Assembly: GCF_031456835.1 (NCBI RefSeq) | Contig: NZ_JAVDVK010000001.1 | Location: 2,108,001 to 2,172,000, forward strand | Length of the DNA stretch: 64,000 nucleotides | Reading direction: 5' to 3' | Source: Leifsonia shinshuensis | Lineage (GTDB): Bacteria; Actinomycetota; Actinomycetes; Actinomycetales; Microbacteriaceae | Shown: positions 1 through 8,660 of the stretch, piece by piece | Layout: each line of letters starts with the position of its first letter | Numbering within the stretch: position 1 is the first letter of the stretch | Made by a program: the position numbers and the translations under genes | The notes under the pieces: model-generated | The model's input: only the letters and a program-made list of their open reading frames with translations | What the model was told of the DNA's origin: nothing | The model's database searches: none

Positions 1-326
1 GACAGCTGCCCGTCGGCCGAGTCGAAGGCGTAGCCGACCAGGAGCAGCACGGCCACGACGACGCCGAGCAGCCAGGTCGGCGGCAGGGCCACGAGGAGGC
101 CGATGGCGACGAACGTGAAGACGGCGCTGATGCCCGTGACCGCGTTCGGCGTCAGTCGCGCGGTGTACGCCCAGGCAGCGAGGTAGCGGCCGATGCGCCG
201 GTTGACGAACCGCGAGTAGGCGGGCGCGGATCGCGCCGGGGGCTTCTGCGCATCCCGCAGCCGCCGCACGGCGTCGCCGAAGCCGCCGGTGCGGAGGCCG
301 GTCGCGTCGGCGCTGCCGCCGGTCAT
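1..326 (-). CDS. CDP-alcohol phosphatidyltransferase family protein (partial, C-terminus off the window)
   Basis: This membrane enzyme family transfers a phospho-alcohol from a CDP-linked donor to make phospholipids or polyol-phosphate precursors. About 108 residues are visible. A basic soluble N-terminus of roughly 60 residues is followed by two hydrophobic segments (about 64-80 and 86-100). Then comes DSADG (102-106), the first half of the D-x2-D-G-x2-A-R family signature, just before the left edge. Its ATG overlaps the TGA of the upstream glycosyltransferase gene (ATGA), so the two are translationally coupled. In this glycan-locus context it could make a polyol-phosphate building block instead of a bulk phospholipid, but that is inference. 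Confidence 0.8.
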   Translation of the reverse strand, partial: MTGGSADATGLRTGGFGDAVRRLRDAQKPPARSAPAYSRFVNRRIGRYLAAWAYTARLTPNAVTGISAVFTFVAIGLLVALPPTWLLGVVVAVLLLVGYAFDSADGQL

Positions 327-1546
327 CGCGACACCCCTTCGATCCGGCCGACGCCCGGAAGCGCCTGCTCTTCGGCGGTCCGGCGGCCGAAGGCCCCGGT
401 GCGCTGACGCCCGAGCGGGCGGGCCGGCTTGACCAGTTCGCGGGCGGCCAGGCGGCGGCAGAGGAGTTCGTACCGGTCGGCCACGTCGTCCCAGTCGTAG
501 GCGGACGCCCGTGCGACCGCTGCGTCGCGGCGCGCGACCAGCAGTGACGGGTCGCCGTCCGCCGCATCCACCGCCGCCGCGACGCCCGCGGCGTCGGAGA
601 AGTAGGCGGCGGCCGCACCGGCCACCTCGCGGTTGAACGAGACGTCGTAGGCGATCACGGCGGTGCCGGCGCCGAGCGCGCGGAGGAGCGACGGGTTGGT
701 CCCGCCGACCGAGTGGCCGTGTAGGTAGGTGCTGGCTCCCGCGTACAGCTGGTCCAGCAGGCGCTGGTCCCAGACGCCGCCGAGGAACCGCACCCGGTCG
801 TCCGCGGCGTTCCGCACCCGGGCGCTGTACTCCTCCGCGTACGGAGCTGAGCCGACGACGACGAGGGGCTTGGTGGAGGCGCTCCGCACGTAGCCTTCGA
901 CGATCATGTCCACGTGGTTCTCGGCTTCGAACCGCGCGACCAGCAGGTGGTATCCGTCCGGCTCCAGGCCGACGCCGGCGAGCAGGTCGGACTCGCGAGC
1001 CACGAGCGGTGCGCCGTAGGCGATCAGCTCGGTGTCGGCGTCGAACTCGTCGCGGTAGTAGTCGGCGATCCCCTGCGCGTCGGCGATGAGCGCGTCGGAC
1101 CAGCGCACGGCGAGCGACTCGGCCGTGCGGTAGTAGGCGTGGCCGCCGCGTCCCCACTTCGCACGCCGCCACTCCAGTCCGTCGACATGGGTGGCGACGG
1201 GGATGCGCGCAGCGCGCAGGGCCGGCAGGTACGGCGCGTTCGCCGCGTTGAAGACGATGGCGGCGTCCGTCCGGTGGCGGAGCAGGTGCGCGACCGAGAG
1301 CCCGGTGTGGCTGAGGGTCTCCAGGCTGCGCCGGCGGAGCGCGCCCCGGTGGACCAGCCGCATCCCGGCGTACTCGGAGGGGCGGGCGTCGTCGGCGGTC
1401 GGGCGGCAGTAGACGGTCACGTCGTGGCCGCGGGCGGCCAGCCGGGTGCCGACCTCCTCCACGCAGGTCTCGAATCCCCCGTACCTCGCCGGCACGCCTC
1501 GCGTGCCCACGAGGGCGACGCTGATGCGCCTTCCCCCATCGACCAT
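323..1546 (-). CDS. Glycosyltransferase, GT4 type with DUF1972-like N-terminus
   Basis: A 407-residue cytoplasmic glycosyltransferase that probably adds a sugar to a lipid-linked exopolysaccharide intermediate. The N-terminal Rossmann half carries GTRGVPARYGGFET near residues 10-24, typical of the DUF1972 rhamnosyltransferase group. The C-terminal half has the nucleotide-sugar-binding GT4 layout, with GHSVGGTNPSLLRALGAG before the last helices. I chose ATG 1546; a TTG 48 bases upstream extends the frame but adds only a charged stretch with no family resemblance. Its stop overlaps the start of the CDP-alcohol transferase gene. Acceptor and sugar are not predictable. Confidence 0.85.
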   Translation of the reverse strand: MVDGGRRISVALVGTRGVPARYGGFETCVEEVGTRLAARGHDVTVYCRPTADDARPSEYAGMRLVHRGALRRRSLETLSHTGLSVAHLLRHRTDAAIVFNAANAPYLPALRAARIPVATHVDGLEWRRAKWGRGGHAYYRTAESLAVRWSDALIADAQGIADYYRDEFDADTELIAYGAPLVARESDLLAGVGLEPDGYHLLVARFEAENHVDMIVEGYVRSASTKPLVVVGSAPYAEEYSARVRNAADDRVRFLGGVWDQRLLDQLYAGASTYLHGHSVGGTNPSLLRALGAGTAVIAYDVSFNREVAGAAAAYFSDAAGVAAAVDAADGDPSLLVARRDAAVARASAYDWDDVADRYELLCRRLAARELVKPARPLGRQRTGAFGRRTAEEQALPGVGRIEGVSR

Positions 1547-1706
1547 GTGGATGCTCGCTCTCGCTCTCTCGGAAACACACGACGGCTCGGCCAACGATGT
1601 CTCCGCGGGACTCCCGGGTAAGGGAGTACGGAACGGCTATCAGGTCGCATCAGGGGTCGGGTCGCTGTTGCATGTCCAGACTAATACGAGAATTCCTCAG
1701 CTGTCG

Positions 1707-1722
1707 CCCCCTCATCAGGGGG
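1707..1722 (-). terminator. Small perfect hairpin after the acyltransferase gene
   Basis: CCCCCT and AGGGGG flank a CATC loop, 33 bases past the acyltransferase stop on the minus strand. There is no T-run, so it may act as a weak terminator or an mRNA 3'-end stabiliser. The rest of the gap 1547-1754 holds an AT-richer stretch (1680-1700) that may carry the promoter of the next leftward genes. No convincing -35 box was found. Confidence 0.35.
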
Positions 1723-1754
1723 TCACCGCCCCGCCGAGCCACCCCGCGGCACGG

Positions 1755-2276
1755 TCACTCCCAGTCGGACGCCTCGCCCAGCGGTCTGGCCGGGTTCCCC
1801 CCGACGATGACCCCCGCATCCACATCGCGCGTCACCACCGACCCGGCGGCCACGACGCCCCCGTCGCCGATGCTCACGCCCTTGAGGATCATGGCGCCGG
1901 TCCCGACGAGCACGTGACGGCCGATGCGGATCGGCGCGGTGTGCGGAAGCACCTCACCGTCCGGCCGGGTGATGCGGTGGAAGTCGGTGTCGAGGAGCTG
2001 CACCTCCCACGAGATCTGGGTGCCCTCCCCGAGCGACACACCCGACGCGACGTTCACCGTGCAGCGTGCGCCGATGGCGCTGCCCCGCTCCAGTCGCAGG
2101 ACGGCGCCCTCGCCGACCCACACCCGCGCGCCCTTGCGGACGGCGCTTCCGCGGGCGAGCTCGTACCGCCCGGGACCGCCGAGCCGCACGCCCGGGCCGA
2201 TGCGGGCTCCCGGGTGGCCGCGCAGCACCCCGCGCGCGAGCTCGGCATACCGCCGCAGTCGTCCCCGGACCGTCAT
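1755..2276 (-). CDS. Hexapeptide-repeat acyltransferase (left-handed beta-helix)
   Basis: A 173-residue O-acetyltransferase-like protein of the sugar/serine acetyltransferase fold. It probably acetylates a sugar or lipid-linked glycan with acetyl-CoA. Imperfect [LIV]-G-x4 hexapeptide turns run from about residue 25 to 155, for example IGPGVRLG, IGRHVLVGTGAMI and VIVGGNPARPL, the usual C-terminal cap of the family. The candidate catalytic histidine is in DTDFHRITRP. The ATG overlaps the TGA of the upstream GT2 gene (ATGA), placing it in one transcription unit with that glycosyltransferase. The acceptor is unknown. Confidence 0.82.
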   Translation of the reverse strand: MTVRGRLRRYAELARGVLRGHPGARIGPGVRLGGPGRYELARGSAVRKGARVWVGEGAVLRLERGSAIGARCTVNVASGVSLGEGTQISWEVQLLDTDFHRITRPDGEVLPHTAPIRIGRHVLVGTGAMILKGVSIGDGGVVAAGSVVTRDVDAGVIVGGNPARPLGEASDWE

Positions 2277-3313
2277 CGTCCCTCCCGGATGCGCGCGTCA
2301 CGCCGGCCGTCGACGCCGCCGGGGACCGCCGCGCGCGGACGACCCGCCCGCGCCCGCAGCTCCGCCCGCGCGATCCGGCGTCCGTCGCGGAGGCCCCTCA
2401 GGGCGGCGCGCAGCGGGACCACGGGTCGCACGAACTGCCGACGGCCGCCCTGCAGCAGGATCTCCCGCGCGACGCCGGGGGATGCGCGGAGCCAGCGCCG
2501 CAGGTCGTCGTCGTCGAGCTGAAGCGCGGCGAACAGCATGCGATTGCGGATGTTGAAGTAGTAGTACGCCTCCGACTTGGCGGTCGCGGCGCGCTCGGCC
2601 CCCGCCTGCTGCGTTCCGCCCTCGGCGTGGGTGGCGACGATGTCCTCCCGCACCTCCAGTGCTCCCCCGGCGTTGCGAACCCGGAACGACAGGTCCACGT
2701 CCTCCCAGTACAGGAAGTAGCCGTCCGCGAAGCCGCCCGCCCGCTCCCACAGTGCGAGCGACAGGCAGAGGCAGGCGCCGCTCAGCCACGGCTCGGCTCG
2801 CCGCTCTGGAGGCTGCGGGCGTCGTCGCGCCGACGTCATCCGCCCGTCGACCAGCGACACATCCGACCCGGCCGACCACACCGTCCCGTCCGGACGGAGG
2901 ATGCGCGGGGCGACCAGGGTGAGCGGGCTCGCAGCGACCGCGTCGAACAGCGCCCGGACCGCCTCCGGTGCGATTTCCGCGTCCGGGTTGAGCAGGAGGA
3001 CGCGTTCGGCGCCTGCCTGTGCGGCTCGCTCGACGCCGGCGTTCATCCCCCGGCCGAATCCCGGGTTGTCCGGCGGCAGCACGGCGATCCATCCCTCCTG
3101 CTCGCAGAGGTCCGCGATCCTCGCGCGCTCGGCGTCCGAGCTGAAGCTGTCGACGACGACCGTCAGGAGCCCCCCGGCACGCCGGGTGAGGGCGGCGAGG
3201 TTCTCGGCGAGCAGGCCGGACGACCCGTAGTTCACGACCACGACGGCTTCCGCGGCGAACACCGGTGCGGGTCCGCGCGTGACGGCGGGAGCATCGGGTG
3301 TCGGGTCTGGCAT
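2273..3313 (-). CDS. Glycosyltransferase family 2 (rhamnosyltransferase-like)
   Basis: A 346-residue GT-A fold glycosyltransferase for exopolysaccharide assembly. The N-terminal VVVVNYGSSGLLAENLAAL opens the nucleotide-binding half. LLLNPDAEI near residue 105 is the metal-binding D-x-D region, and YFLYWEDVDLSFR is the typical acceptor/catalytic ED motif. Basic helices near the C-terminus could touch the membrane. It is the first gene of a leftward unit with the acyltransferase and starts only about 50 bases from the divergent GT2 gene, so both promoters must share that short gap. Confidence 0.85.
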   Translation of the reverse strand: MPDPTPDAPAVTRGPAPVFAAEAVVVVNYGSSGLLAENLAALTRRAGGLLTVVVDSFSSDAERARIADLCEQEGWIAVLPPDNPGFGRGMNAGVERAAQAGAERVLLLNPDAEIAPEAVRALFDAVAASPLTLVAPRILRPDGTVWSAGSDVSLVDGRMTSARRRPQPPERRAEPWLSGACLCLSLALWERAGGFADGYFLYWEDVDLSFRVRNAGGALEVREDIVATHAEGGTQQAGAERAATAKSEAYYYFNIRNRMLFAALQLDDDDLRRWLRASPGVAREILLQGGRRQFVRPVVPLRAALRGLRDGRRIARAELRARAGRPRAAVPGGVDGRRDARIREGR

Positions 3314-3363
3314 AGACTTCCGCTCTGACGTGAGGGGGGGTGGCCGTGCAACCGGAGGAACCG

Positions 3364-4350
3364 GTGTCAGTGACGATAGCCGTGCCGACGTTCCATCGTC
3401 CAGCCGAGCTCGGTGCGCTCCTGCCGCAGCTGCTCCAGCACGCGGACCAGGCGGGGCCGTCCCATCCCACCCGCGTGCTGATCGTGGACAACGATCCCGC
3501 CGGCAGCGGCAAGGCCGTCGTGGACGCCCTCGGCGACGACCGCGTGCGTGCCGTCGTGGAGTCGCATCCCGGCATCTCGGCCGTGCGGAACCGCGCGATC
3601 GACGAGGCGGGCACCCGGCTGCTCGCCTTCATCGACGATGACGAGGTGCCGCACGAGGGATGGCTGGTGCGGCTGCTCGAGACCTGGCAGGACACGGGCC
3701 GGCCGGCAGCCGTCTCCGGCCGCGTGGTCGCCGAGTTCAGCGGTGAACTGGACCCGTGGCTCGCCGCCGGGTCGTTCTACGTGCGGCGCAGGATGCCGAC
3801 GGGGTCGCCGATCGACGTCGCCGCCGCGGGCAACCTCCTGCTCGACCTCGAGCAGGTCCACGAGGCCGGCGTACGGTTCGCCGACGACCTCGGCCTGAGC
3901 GGCGGAGAGGACACCCTGTTCAGCCGTGAGCTGCACGCGAAGGGCTATCGCATGACCTGGTGCGACGAGTCGGCCATCACCGATCTGGTCCCCCGCACCC
4001 GGATGACGCGCCGGTGGGTGCTGCAGCGCGCGTGGAGCCACGGCAACTCGACCAGCACCATCCGTATCCGCCTCGCGCGCGGCGCGGCCGGCCCCCTTCG
4101 GGTGCGGGTCGCGGCGGTCGCCGGGGGCCTCGCGCGCATCCTCGGCGGCGCCGTCCGATGGGTCGCCGGCGTGGTGCTCCGTTCGCTGCGGCACCAGGCG
4201 CGCGGTGCGCGGGCGATCTGGCGGGGCGGCGGGATGGTGCAGGGCGCGCTCGGCATCGTCTACCAGGAGTACGCACGGCCCGCTTCCGGGGATGCCGCGG
4301 CCGCCGACGCCGCAGGCGCCGCAGGCGGCCCAGCGGGAGCCGGCGCATGA
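3364..4350 (+). CDS. Glycosyltransferase family 2
   Basis: A GT-A fold glycosyltransferase of about 328 residues. It opens with VTIAVPTFHRP; AFIDDDEVP near residue 90 is the D-x-D metal site, and GLSGGEDTLFSRELH is the catalytic ED region. A C-terminal amphipathic or hydrophobic segment may anchor it to the membrane. The frame is open from GTG 3340, but GGAGGAA at 3354-3360 sits ideally before GTG 3364, which yields a typical family N-terminus; 3340 or 3346 remain possible. It overlaps the downstream deacetylase gene by ATGA. The residues after 300 are Ala/Gly-rich and probably disordered. Confidence 0.83.
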   Translation: MSVTIAVPTFHRPAELGALLPQLLQHADQAGPSHPTRVLIVDNDPAGSGKAVVDALGDDRVRAVVESHPGISAVRNRAIDEAGTRLLAFIDDDEVPHEGWLVRLLETWQDTGRPAAVSGRVVAEFSGELDPWLAAGSFYVRRRMPTGSPIDVAAAGNLLLDLEQVHEAGVRFADDLGLSGGEDTLFSRELHAKGYRMTWCDESAITDLVPRTRMTRRWVLQRAWSHGNSTSTIRIRLARGAAGPLRVRVAAVAGGLARILGGAVRWVAGVVLRSLRHQARGARAIWRGGGMVQGALGIVYQEYARPASGDAAAADAAGAAGGPAGAGA

Positions 4351-5078
4351 CGCTTCGCGGCGCGGCCCGCGAGGTCGTCCGGCGGGTGACCGCACCGGCC
4401 GGCTCCATCGTCTCCGTACGCACGGCCGCGCCGGAGTTCGTGCTGACCTACGACGACGGCCCGGTCGCCGGGACGACGGACCGCCTGGTGGAGCTGCTGG
4501 CCGACCGGGGCGCGACCGCCACGTTCTTCGTCCTGCTCTCGCGCGTCCGCCGCGATCCCGCGCTCGTGCGGTCCGTCCAGGAGGCCGGTCACGAGATCGC
4601 CCTGCACGGCGTGGACCACGTGGATGCCACGACGCTGCCGGGCGAAGAGTTCCACCGCCGGATGCACGACGGGAGGCGCGAGCTCGAGGACACCATCGGC
4701 CGCACCGTCCGCTGGTACCGGCCGCCCTACGGTCACCTGACCTTCTCGGCCTGGCGGTCGGTCCGGTCGGCGGGCCTGGTGCCGGTGCTCTGGGATGCGT
4801 CGGTCCGCGACGGCGCCGGCGCCCTGTCCGACGCGGAACGTCTCGCGGGGGCGGAACGGGCCGCGCACCGCGGAGCCATCCTGCTCGCGCACGACAACTT
4901 CGCCTCCGCCGTGGACGGCGTCGACGACGGGCCGGAGCCGGTGGTCGACCGGCTCGCCCTCTCCGGTGCGGTGCTCGACGCCTACGCCGCCCGGGGACTC
5001 GCCGCCCGATCGCTCGGCGACGCCCTCCGGGCGGGCCGTCCGGTCAAACGCGGGGTGTTCGTGCGCGCCGCCGGCTGA
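4347..5078 (+). CDS. Polysaccharide deacetylase (NodB/CE4 family)
   Basis: A 243-residue metal-dependent de-N-acetylase that would remove acetyl groups from amino sugars in the exopolysaccharide or from a precursor. Motif 1 is TYDDGP (about residues 33-38) and motif 2 is HGVDHVD with the two metal-binding histidines. Motif 3 is RPPYGHLT and a late motif is LLAHDN. No signal peptide is evident, so it may act on a cytoplasmic lipid-linked intermediate. It overlaps the GT2 gene upstream by ATGA and its last 35 bases overlap the convergent glycosyltransferase gene. Confidence 0.88.
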   Translation: MTLRGAAREVVRRVTAPAGSIVSVRTAAPEFVLTYDDGPVAGTTDRLVELLADRGATATFFVLLSRVRRDPALVRSVQEAGHEIALHGVDHVDATTLPGEEFHRRMHDGRRELEDTIGRTVRWYRPPYGHLTFSAWRSVRSAGLVPVLWDASVRDGAGALSDAERLAGAERAAHRGAILLAHDNFASAVDGVDDGPEPVVDRLALSGAVLDAYAARGLAARSLGDALRAGRPVKRGVFVRAAG

Positions 5079-6087
5079 CCAGCGAGATGGCACGACGGTA
5101 CGCCTCGACGTGGCGCCGTCCCGTCTCGTCCCACCCGCGCCGGCTCAGGTCCGGCGTGCTGCCCGGCTCGCGCGCGCGGACGGCGGCGAGCGCGCGCTCG
5201 AGGTCGCCGGAGCCGAGCGGCGGCTGGTACCGCTGCACCCAGAGTTCGCCGACCTCCTCGGCGAGCAACCGGTTCACCTCGTTGTCAGGCACGAGCACCG
5301 GCCGCTGCAGCGACAGGCTGGAGAGCGCACCCCCGGAGTTGTGCATCTCGCGGTAGGGCAGCACGATCAGTTCCGCCTCGGTGACGGCGGCGACGAGTTC
5401 CTCGTCGGTGAGGAACGCGAAGCGGAGCGAGATGCGGTCGTCGCCCGCCGCCTGCTCCTGGAGCTGCGCGACGAGTTCGTCCGACGAGGGCTTGCCCGAC
5501 ACCGTCAGGCTGGCGTGCGGCTCGCCGTCGGAGCGGAACGCATCGCGGAAGGCGGCGATCAGGGCGTCGACGCCCTTGTAGCGGCGCACGAGGCCGACGT
5601 AGGCGAGCCGCCCCGGCGTCGCCGACCGCCGGGGGTAGCGGGCGAACCACTTCTGGTAGTCGCCGTGCTCGATGGTCTCGACCGCCGATCCCTCCGGAAC
5701 CGGCGTGAGCGGGTTGAGGCGGATGCGCAGGGTCGTCCAGCGGTCGAAGAGCCTCAGCAGGGCGGTCTCGCGCCGGCTGATCCCGGTCGGCAGGTCGAGA
5801 TTGTGCGCCGTGCGGACGATGGGCGTGCGGGTGATCCGGAGCTTGAGCAGCAGGGCCAGGGTGAAGACCTGCCGCACCGCCTTCTTCAGCGGGCTGTGAC
5901 CCGAGACGAGGATCTCCGGCCAGTGCGCGTGGAAGACGTCGTACCGCCCGAGCAGTGCCCGACGCCAGCTGAAGGTCCGCACCTCGGTACCGGGCTGCGC
6001 GGCGACGGCCTCGCGCAGCATGATCAGGTACGGGTTGGTGGTGGGTCGCGGCTCCGGAAACGACTGCTGCACGACGAGGCCCGGCAT
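5044..6087 (-). CDS. Glycosyltransferase, GT4-like
   Basis: A glycosyltransferase of about 347 residues, probably GT-B fold. DVFHAHWPEI and TAHNLDLPTG lie in the N-terminal half. LAYVGLVRRYKGVDALIAAF and LIVLPYREMHNSGGALSSLSL lie in the donor-binding C-terminal half, where the last matches the family's E-x7-E-like region with a G-G-A-L-S turn. ATG 6087 follows GGAGGGGGAGAC, a strong ribosome site; in-frame ATGs further upstream lack one. It runs convergently with the deacetylase, sharing 35 bases at the 3' ends. Donor and acceptor are unknown. Confidence 0.8.
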   Translation of the reverse strand: MPGLVVQQSFPEPRPTTNPYLIMLREAVAAQPGTEVRTFSWRRALLGRYDVFHAHWPEILVSGHSPLKKAVRQVFTLALLLKLRITRTPIVRTAHNLDLPTGISRRETALLRLFDRWTTLRIRLNPLTPVPEGSAVETIEHGDYQKWFARYPRRSATPGRLAYVGLVRRYKGVDALIAAFRDAFRSDGEPHASLTVSGKPSSDELVAQLQEQAAGDDRISLRFAFLTDEELVAAVTEAELIVLPYREMHNSGGALSSLSLQRPVLVPDNEVNRLLAEEVGELWVQRYQPPLGSGDLERALAAVRAREPGSTPDLSRRGWDETGRRHVEAYRRAISLVSRRRARTPRV

Positions 6088-6160
6088 GTCTCCCCCTCCG
6101 ATCGGCATGCCGTCCACTCTGGCACGCGCAGCCCCGCTCCTCACGCGCCCTCAATTGGGG

Positions 6161-6189
6161 TCACGCGAACGCCGGGCGCTGACTAAGAT
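6161..6189 (+). promoter_or_regulatory. Possible promoter of the pyruvyl transferase operon
   Basis: TAAGAT at 6184-6189 is a good -10 candidate in an AT-richer patch, 64 bases before the chosen start. The 17-base-spaced -35 position (TCACGC) is weak. The divergent glycosyltransferase starts at 6087, so this gap must carry both promoters. Confidence 0.3.
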
Positions 6190-6252
6190 ACATGAGTAAG
6201 TCTCACCTCGAGCGCCGAGCACCCCCTCACCCGACCGACCATGGGAGCGTCG

Positions 6253-7344
6253 ATGCGAACACTGATCCTGTGGGCCGACGATGCGTCGCCCAACCTCGGC
6301 GTGCGCGCGCTCGGAGCGGGGACCGCCGCGCTCCTCCGCCGGGTCGAGCCCGACACGGAGATCGTCTTCCAGAACTACGGGATGCGCGCACCGCAGCTGC
6401 CCATCGGCCGCCTCCGCTCGCTCGTGAAGGAACGCGTCACGGGACGGAACGGGATGCAGCGCTGGCTGGCCGGCTTCGATCTGGTCGTCGACACGCGGTC
6501 CGGCGACAGCTTCGCCGACATCTACGGCACTCGGCGCCTGGCCGTCATGTCCGCGGTGGCGGAGTTCGCCACCCAGGCGGGGGTGCCGGTGGTGCTCGGG
6601 CCGCAGACCATCGGCCCGTTCGACTCCCCCCTCGGCCGCCGCATCGCGCGGCGCAGCCTCCGCAGGTCGCAGCTGGTGATGGCCCGCGACAGCGCGAGCG
6701 CCGACGCGGCCCGGGCTCTCGGACGCCCGGCCGACGTCCTGACCACCGACGTCGTGTTCGCCCTCCCGCGGCCGGCCGTCGCGAAGACCCGGGACGTGGT
6801 GCTCAACGTCTCCGGCCTGCTCTGGAACGCCAACCCGCACGTCGACAACGAGGCGTACCGCCGTACGGTGCACCGCCTCCTCGACGGCCTCGCGGCAGAA
6901 GGCCGCGAGGTGACGCTTCTGGCCCACGTGCTCGAATCCGACAATCCCGACTCCGACATCCACGCGATCTCCGAACTGCAGGCGCAGCGCTCCCAGCGGC
7001 TCGAGACCGTCGTGCCGCGCGACCTGGACGACGTGCGGCGGACCGTCGCATCCGCCCAAGTGGTGCTCGGCTCACGGATGCACGCGTGCCTCAATGCGCT
7101 GTCGACCGGGACCCCGGCCGTGCCCCTCGCCTACTCCCGCAAGTTCGGTCCGCTGCTCGGCGACCTCGGCTGGACGCGCTCGGTCGACCTGCGCACCTCC
7201 GCTGATGCTGCCGGAGAAGCGCTCGCACATGTCGCCGACGAGGCGCTCTCGGCCGACGCGACCCGGCTCCTCGGGGTCGCCGGCGAGCGCCTGGATGCGG
7301 CGGCCTCGGCGCTCGCGCAGAGCGTCGAGCGGGTGGCCGCATGA
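6253..7344 (+). CDS. Polysaccharide pyruvyl transferase family protein
   Basis: About 363 residues, related to CsaB/WcaK enzymes that add a pyruvate ketal from phosphoenolpyruvate to sugars in surface polysaccharides. Visible family features are an N-terminal NLGVRALGAGTAALL glycine turn and GPQTIGPFDSPLGRRIARRSL near the middle. SRMHACLNALSTGTPAVPLAYSRKF near the C-terminus has the conserved R-x-H-A and P-x-Y-x-K elements. GGGAGC 5-6 bases upstream supports ATG 6253 over ATG 6241. It overlaps the FrhB-like gene by ATGA. Pyruvylation would give the polymer negative charge or act as a wall-anchoring tag. Confidence 0.85.
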   Translation: MRTLILWADDASPNLGVRALGAGTAALLRRVEPDTEIVFQNYGMRAPQLPIGRLRSLVKERVTGRNGMQRWLAGFDLVVDTRSGDSFADIYGTRRLAVMSAVAEFATQAGVPVVLGPQTIGPFDSPLGRRIARRSLRRSQLVMARDSASADAARALGRPADVLTTDVVFALPRPAVAKTRDVVLNVSGLLWNANPHVDNEAYRRTVHRLLDGLAAEGREVTLLAHVLESDNPDSDIHAISELQAQRSQRLETVVPRDLDDVRRTVASAQVVLGSRMHACLNALSTGTPAVPLAYSRKFGPLLGDLGWTRSVDLRTSADAAGEALAHVADEALSADATRLLGVAGERLDAAASALAQSVERVAA

Positions 7345-8660
7345 CCACGACCACCCGCACGACATCGACCCGCACCGCGGAGGAGCGCACGGCCGCCCTC
7401 CGAGCGGCCGTCGCCCGCGTCGTCGCGTCCGGCAACTGCAGCGGATGCGGGGCGTGCGCGCTGCTCGACCCCGGGCTGGAGATGCGGCTCGATGCCGAGG
7501 GCAACCTCCGCCCGACGCCGGTCGACCCGGTCGCGGAAGACCAGGAAGCGCCGCGCGCGGAGCCGGCCGCGTCGGTCGAGCCGGACGCCGTCCGACGGTT
7601 CGAGGAGGCCTGCCCCGGCGTGACCGTACGTGCGGTGCATCCTACGGCCGGGCGCCGGCACCCCACGATGGGACCGTACCTCCGCGTGTGGATGGCCTGG
7701 GCGACCGACACCGACGTGCGTTTCCGCGGCAGCAGCGGCGGAGCGCTCACCGCCATCGCCGCCTGGCTGCTGGAGACCGGCCAGGCCGCGCGCATGGTGG
7801 GTGCACGCGCGGACGCCGAGGAGCCCCGGCGCACGGTGAGCGTGAGCATCCTCAGCCGCGACGAGGCGCTGGGCGCCGCCGGCTCCCGGTATGCGCCGAC
7901 GGCGAGCGCCTCGCGTCCCGAGGTCCTGCTCCCCGGCACGGTCATGGTCGGGAAGCCGTGCGAGGTGAGTGCCGTCCGCGCGCTCACCTCCGACCGGCGG
8001 GCATCCGGCGAGCAGCCGGTGCTGCTCTCGTTCTTCTGCGCCGGCACGCCGAGCCAGCACGCCACGGATCGCCTCGCAACCGAGCTGGGCTCTCCCCCGG
8101 GGACGCCGGTGAGCGACCTCTGGTATCGCGGCCGCGGATGGCCCGGGCGCTTCACCGTCGAACGTCCCGACGGAACGTCCAGCGACGCGAGCTACGACGA
8201 ATCGTGGGGGTCCGCCCTCGGTCCTGCGGCGCAGTGGCGCTGCAAGATCTGCGCGGACGGAGTGGGCGAGAGCGCCGACATCACCGCGGCGGACTTCTGG
8301 CGGTCGGACGAGCGGGGCTACCCGGTGTTCGCCGACGGCGCCGGACGCAGCGCCCTGATCGCCCGGACCGAGCGGGGCTACGACATCATCCTCCGCGCCG
8401 TCGAGGCCGGCGTCATCTCGGTGAGCACCATCGAGATGGAGGACCTGGCCGCCGTCCAGCCGCTGCAGACCACCCGCCGCAGCACACTGGCGGGACGCCT
8501 TGCCGGCGCCGTGCTCGCGGGGAGCCGCGTTCCGCGTTACCGCGGCTTCGGACTGCTCGCGCTCGCGCTGCCGCGTCTCCGCGAGGTCGTGCGCGTCGCC
8601 CGGGGGACGTTCCGACGCGCCCGAGCCCGCACGCTCGCGGCGAGAGAGCGCCGCGCATGA
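7341..8660 (+). CDS. Coenzyme F420 hydrogenase beta-subunit (FrhB)-like Fe-S protein in a glycan cluster
   Basis: A 439-residue protein of the FrhB-like family found in many polysaccharide clusters next to pyruvyl transferases. The N-terminus has a C-x2-C-x2-C cluster motif (NCSGCGAC, about residues 33-40), with the fourth cysteine displaced to EACPGV about 55 residues later. RFRGSSGGALTAIA is the N-terminal domain's glycine loop, SFFCAGTPSQHATD is in the middle, and WRCKICADGVGESADI is a second Cys pair in the C-terminal domain. It overlaps both neighbours by ATGA, which implies obligate co-expression. The reaction is not established for this branch; a flavin/Fe-S redox step on a sugar or lipid carrier is inference. 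Confidence 0.75.
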   Translation: MTTTTRTTSTRTAEERTAALRAAVARVVASGNCSGCGACALLDPGLEMRLDAEGNLRPTPVDPVAEDQEAPRAEPAASVEPDAVRRFEEACPGVTVRAVHPTAGRRHPTMGPYLRVWMAWATDTDVRFRGSSGGALTAIAAWLLETGQAARMVGARADAEEPRRTVSVSILSRDEALGAAGSRYAPTASASRPEVLLPGTVMVGKPCEVSAVRALTSDRRASGEQPVLLSFFCAGTPSQHATDRLATELGSPPGTPVSDLWYRGRGWPGRFTVERPDGTSSDASYDESWGSALGPAAQWRCKICADGVGESADITAADFWRSDERGYPVFADGAGRSALIARTERGYDIILRAVEAGVISVSTIEMEDLAAVQPLQTTRRSTLAGRLAGAVLAGSRVPRYRGFGLLALALPRLREVVRVARGTFRRARARTLAARERRA

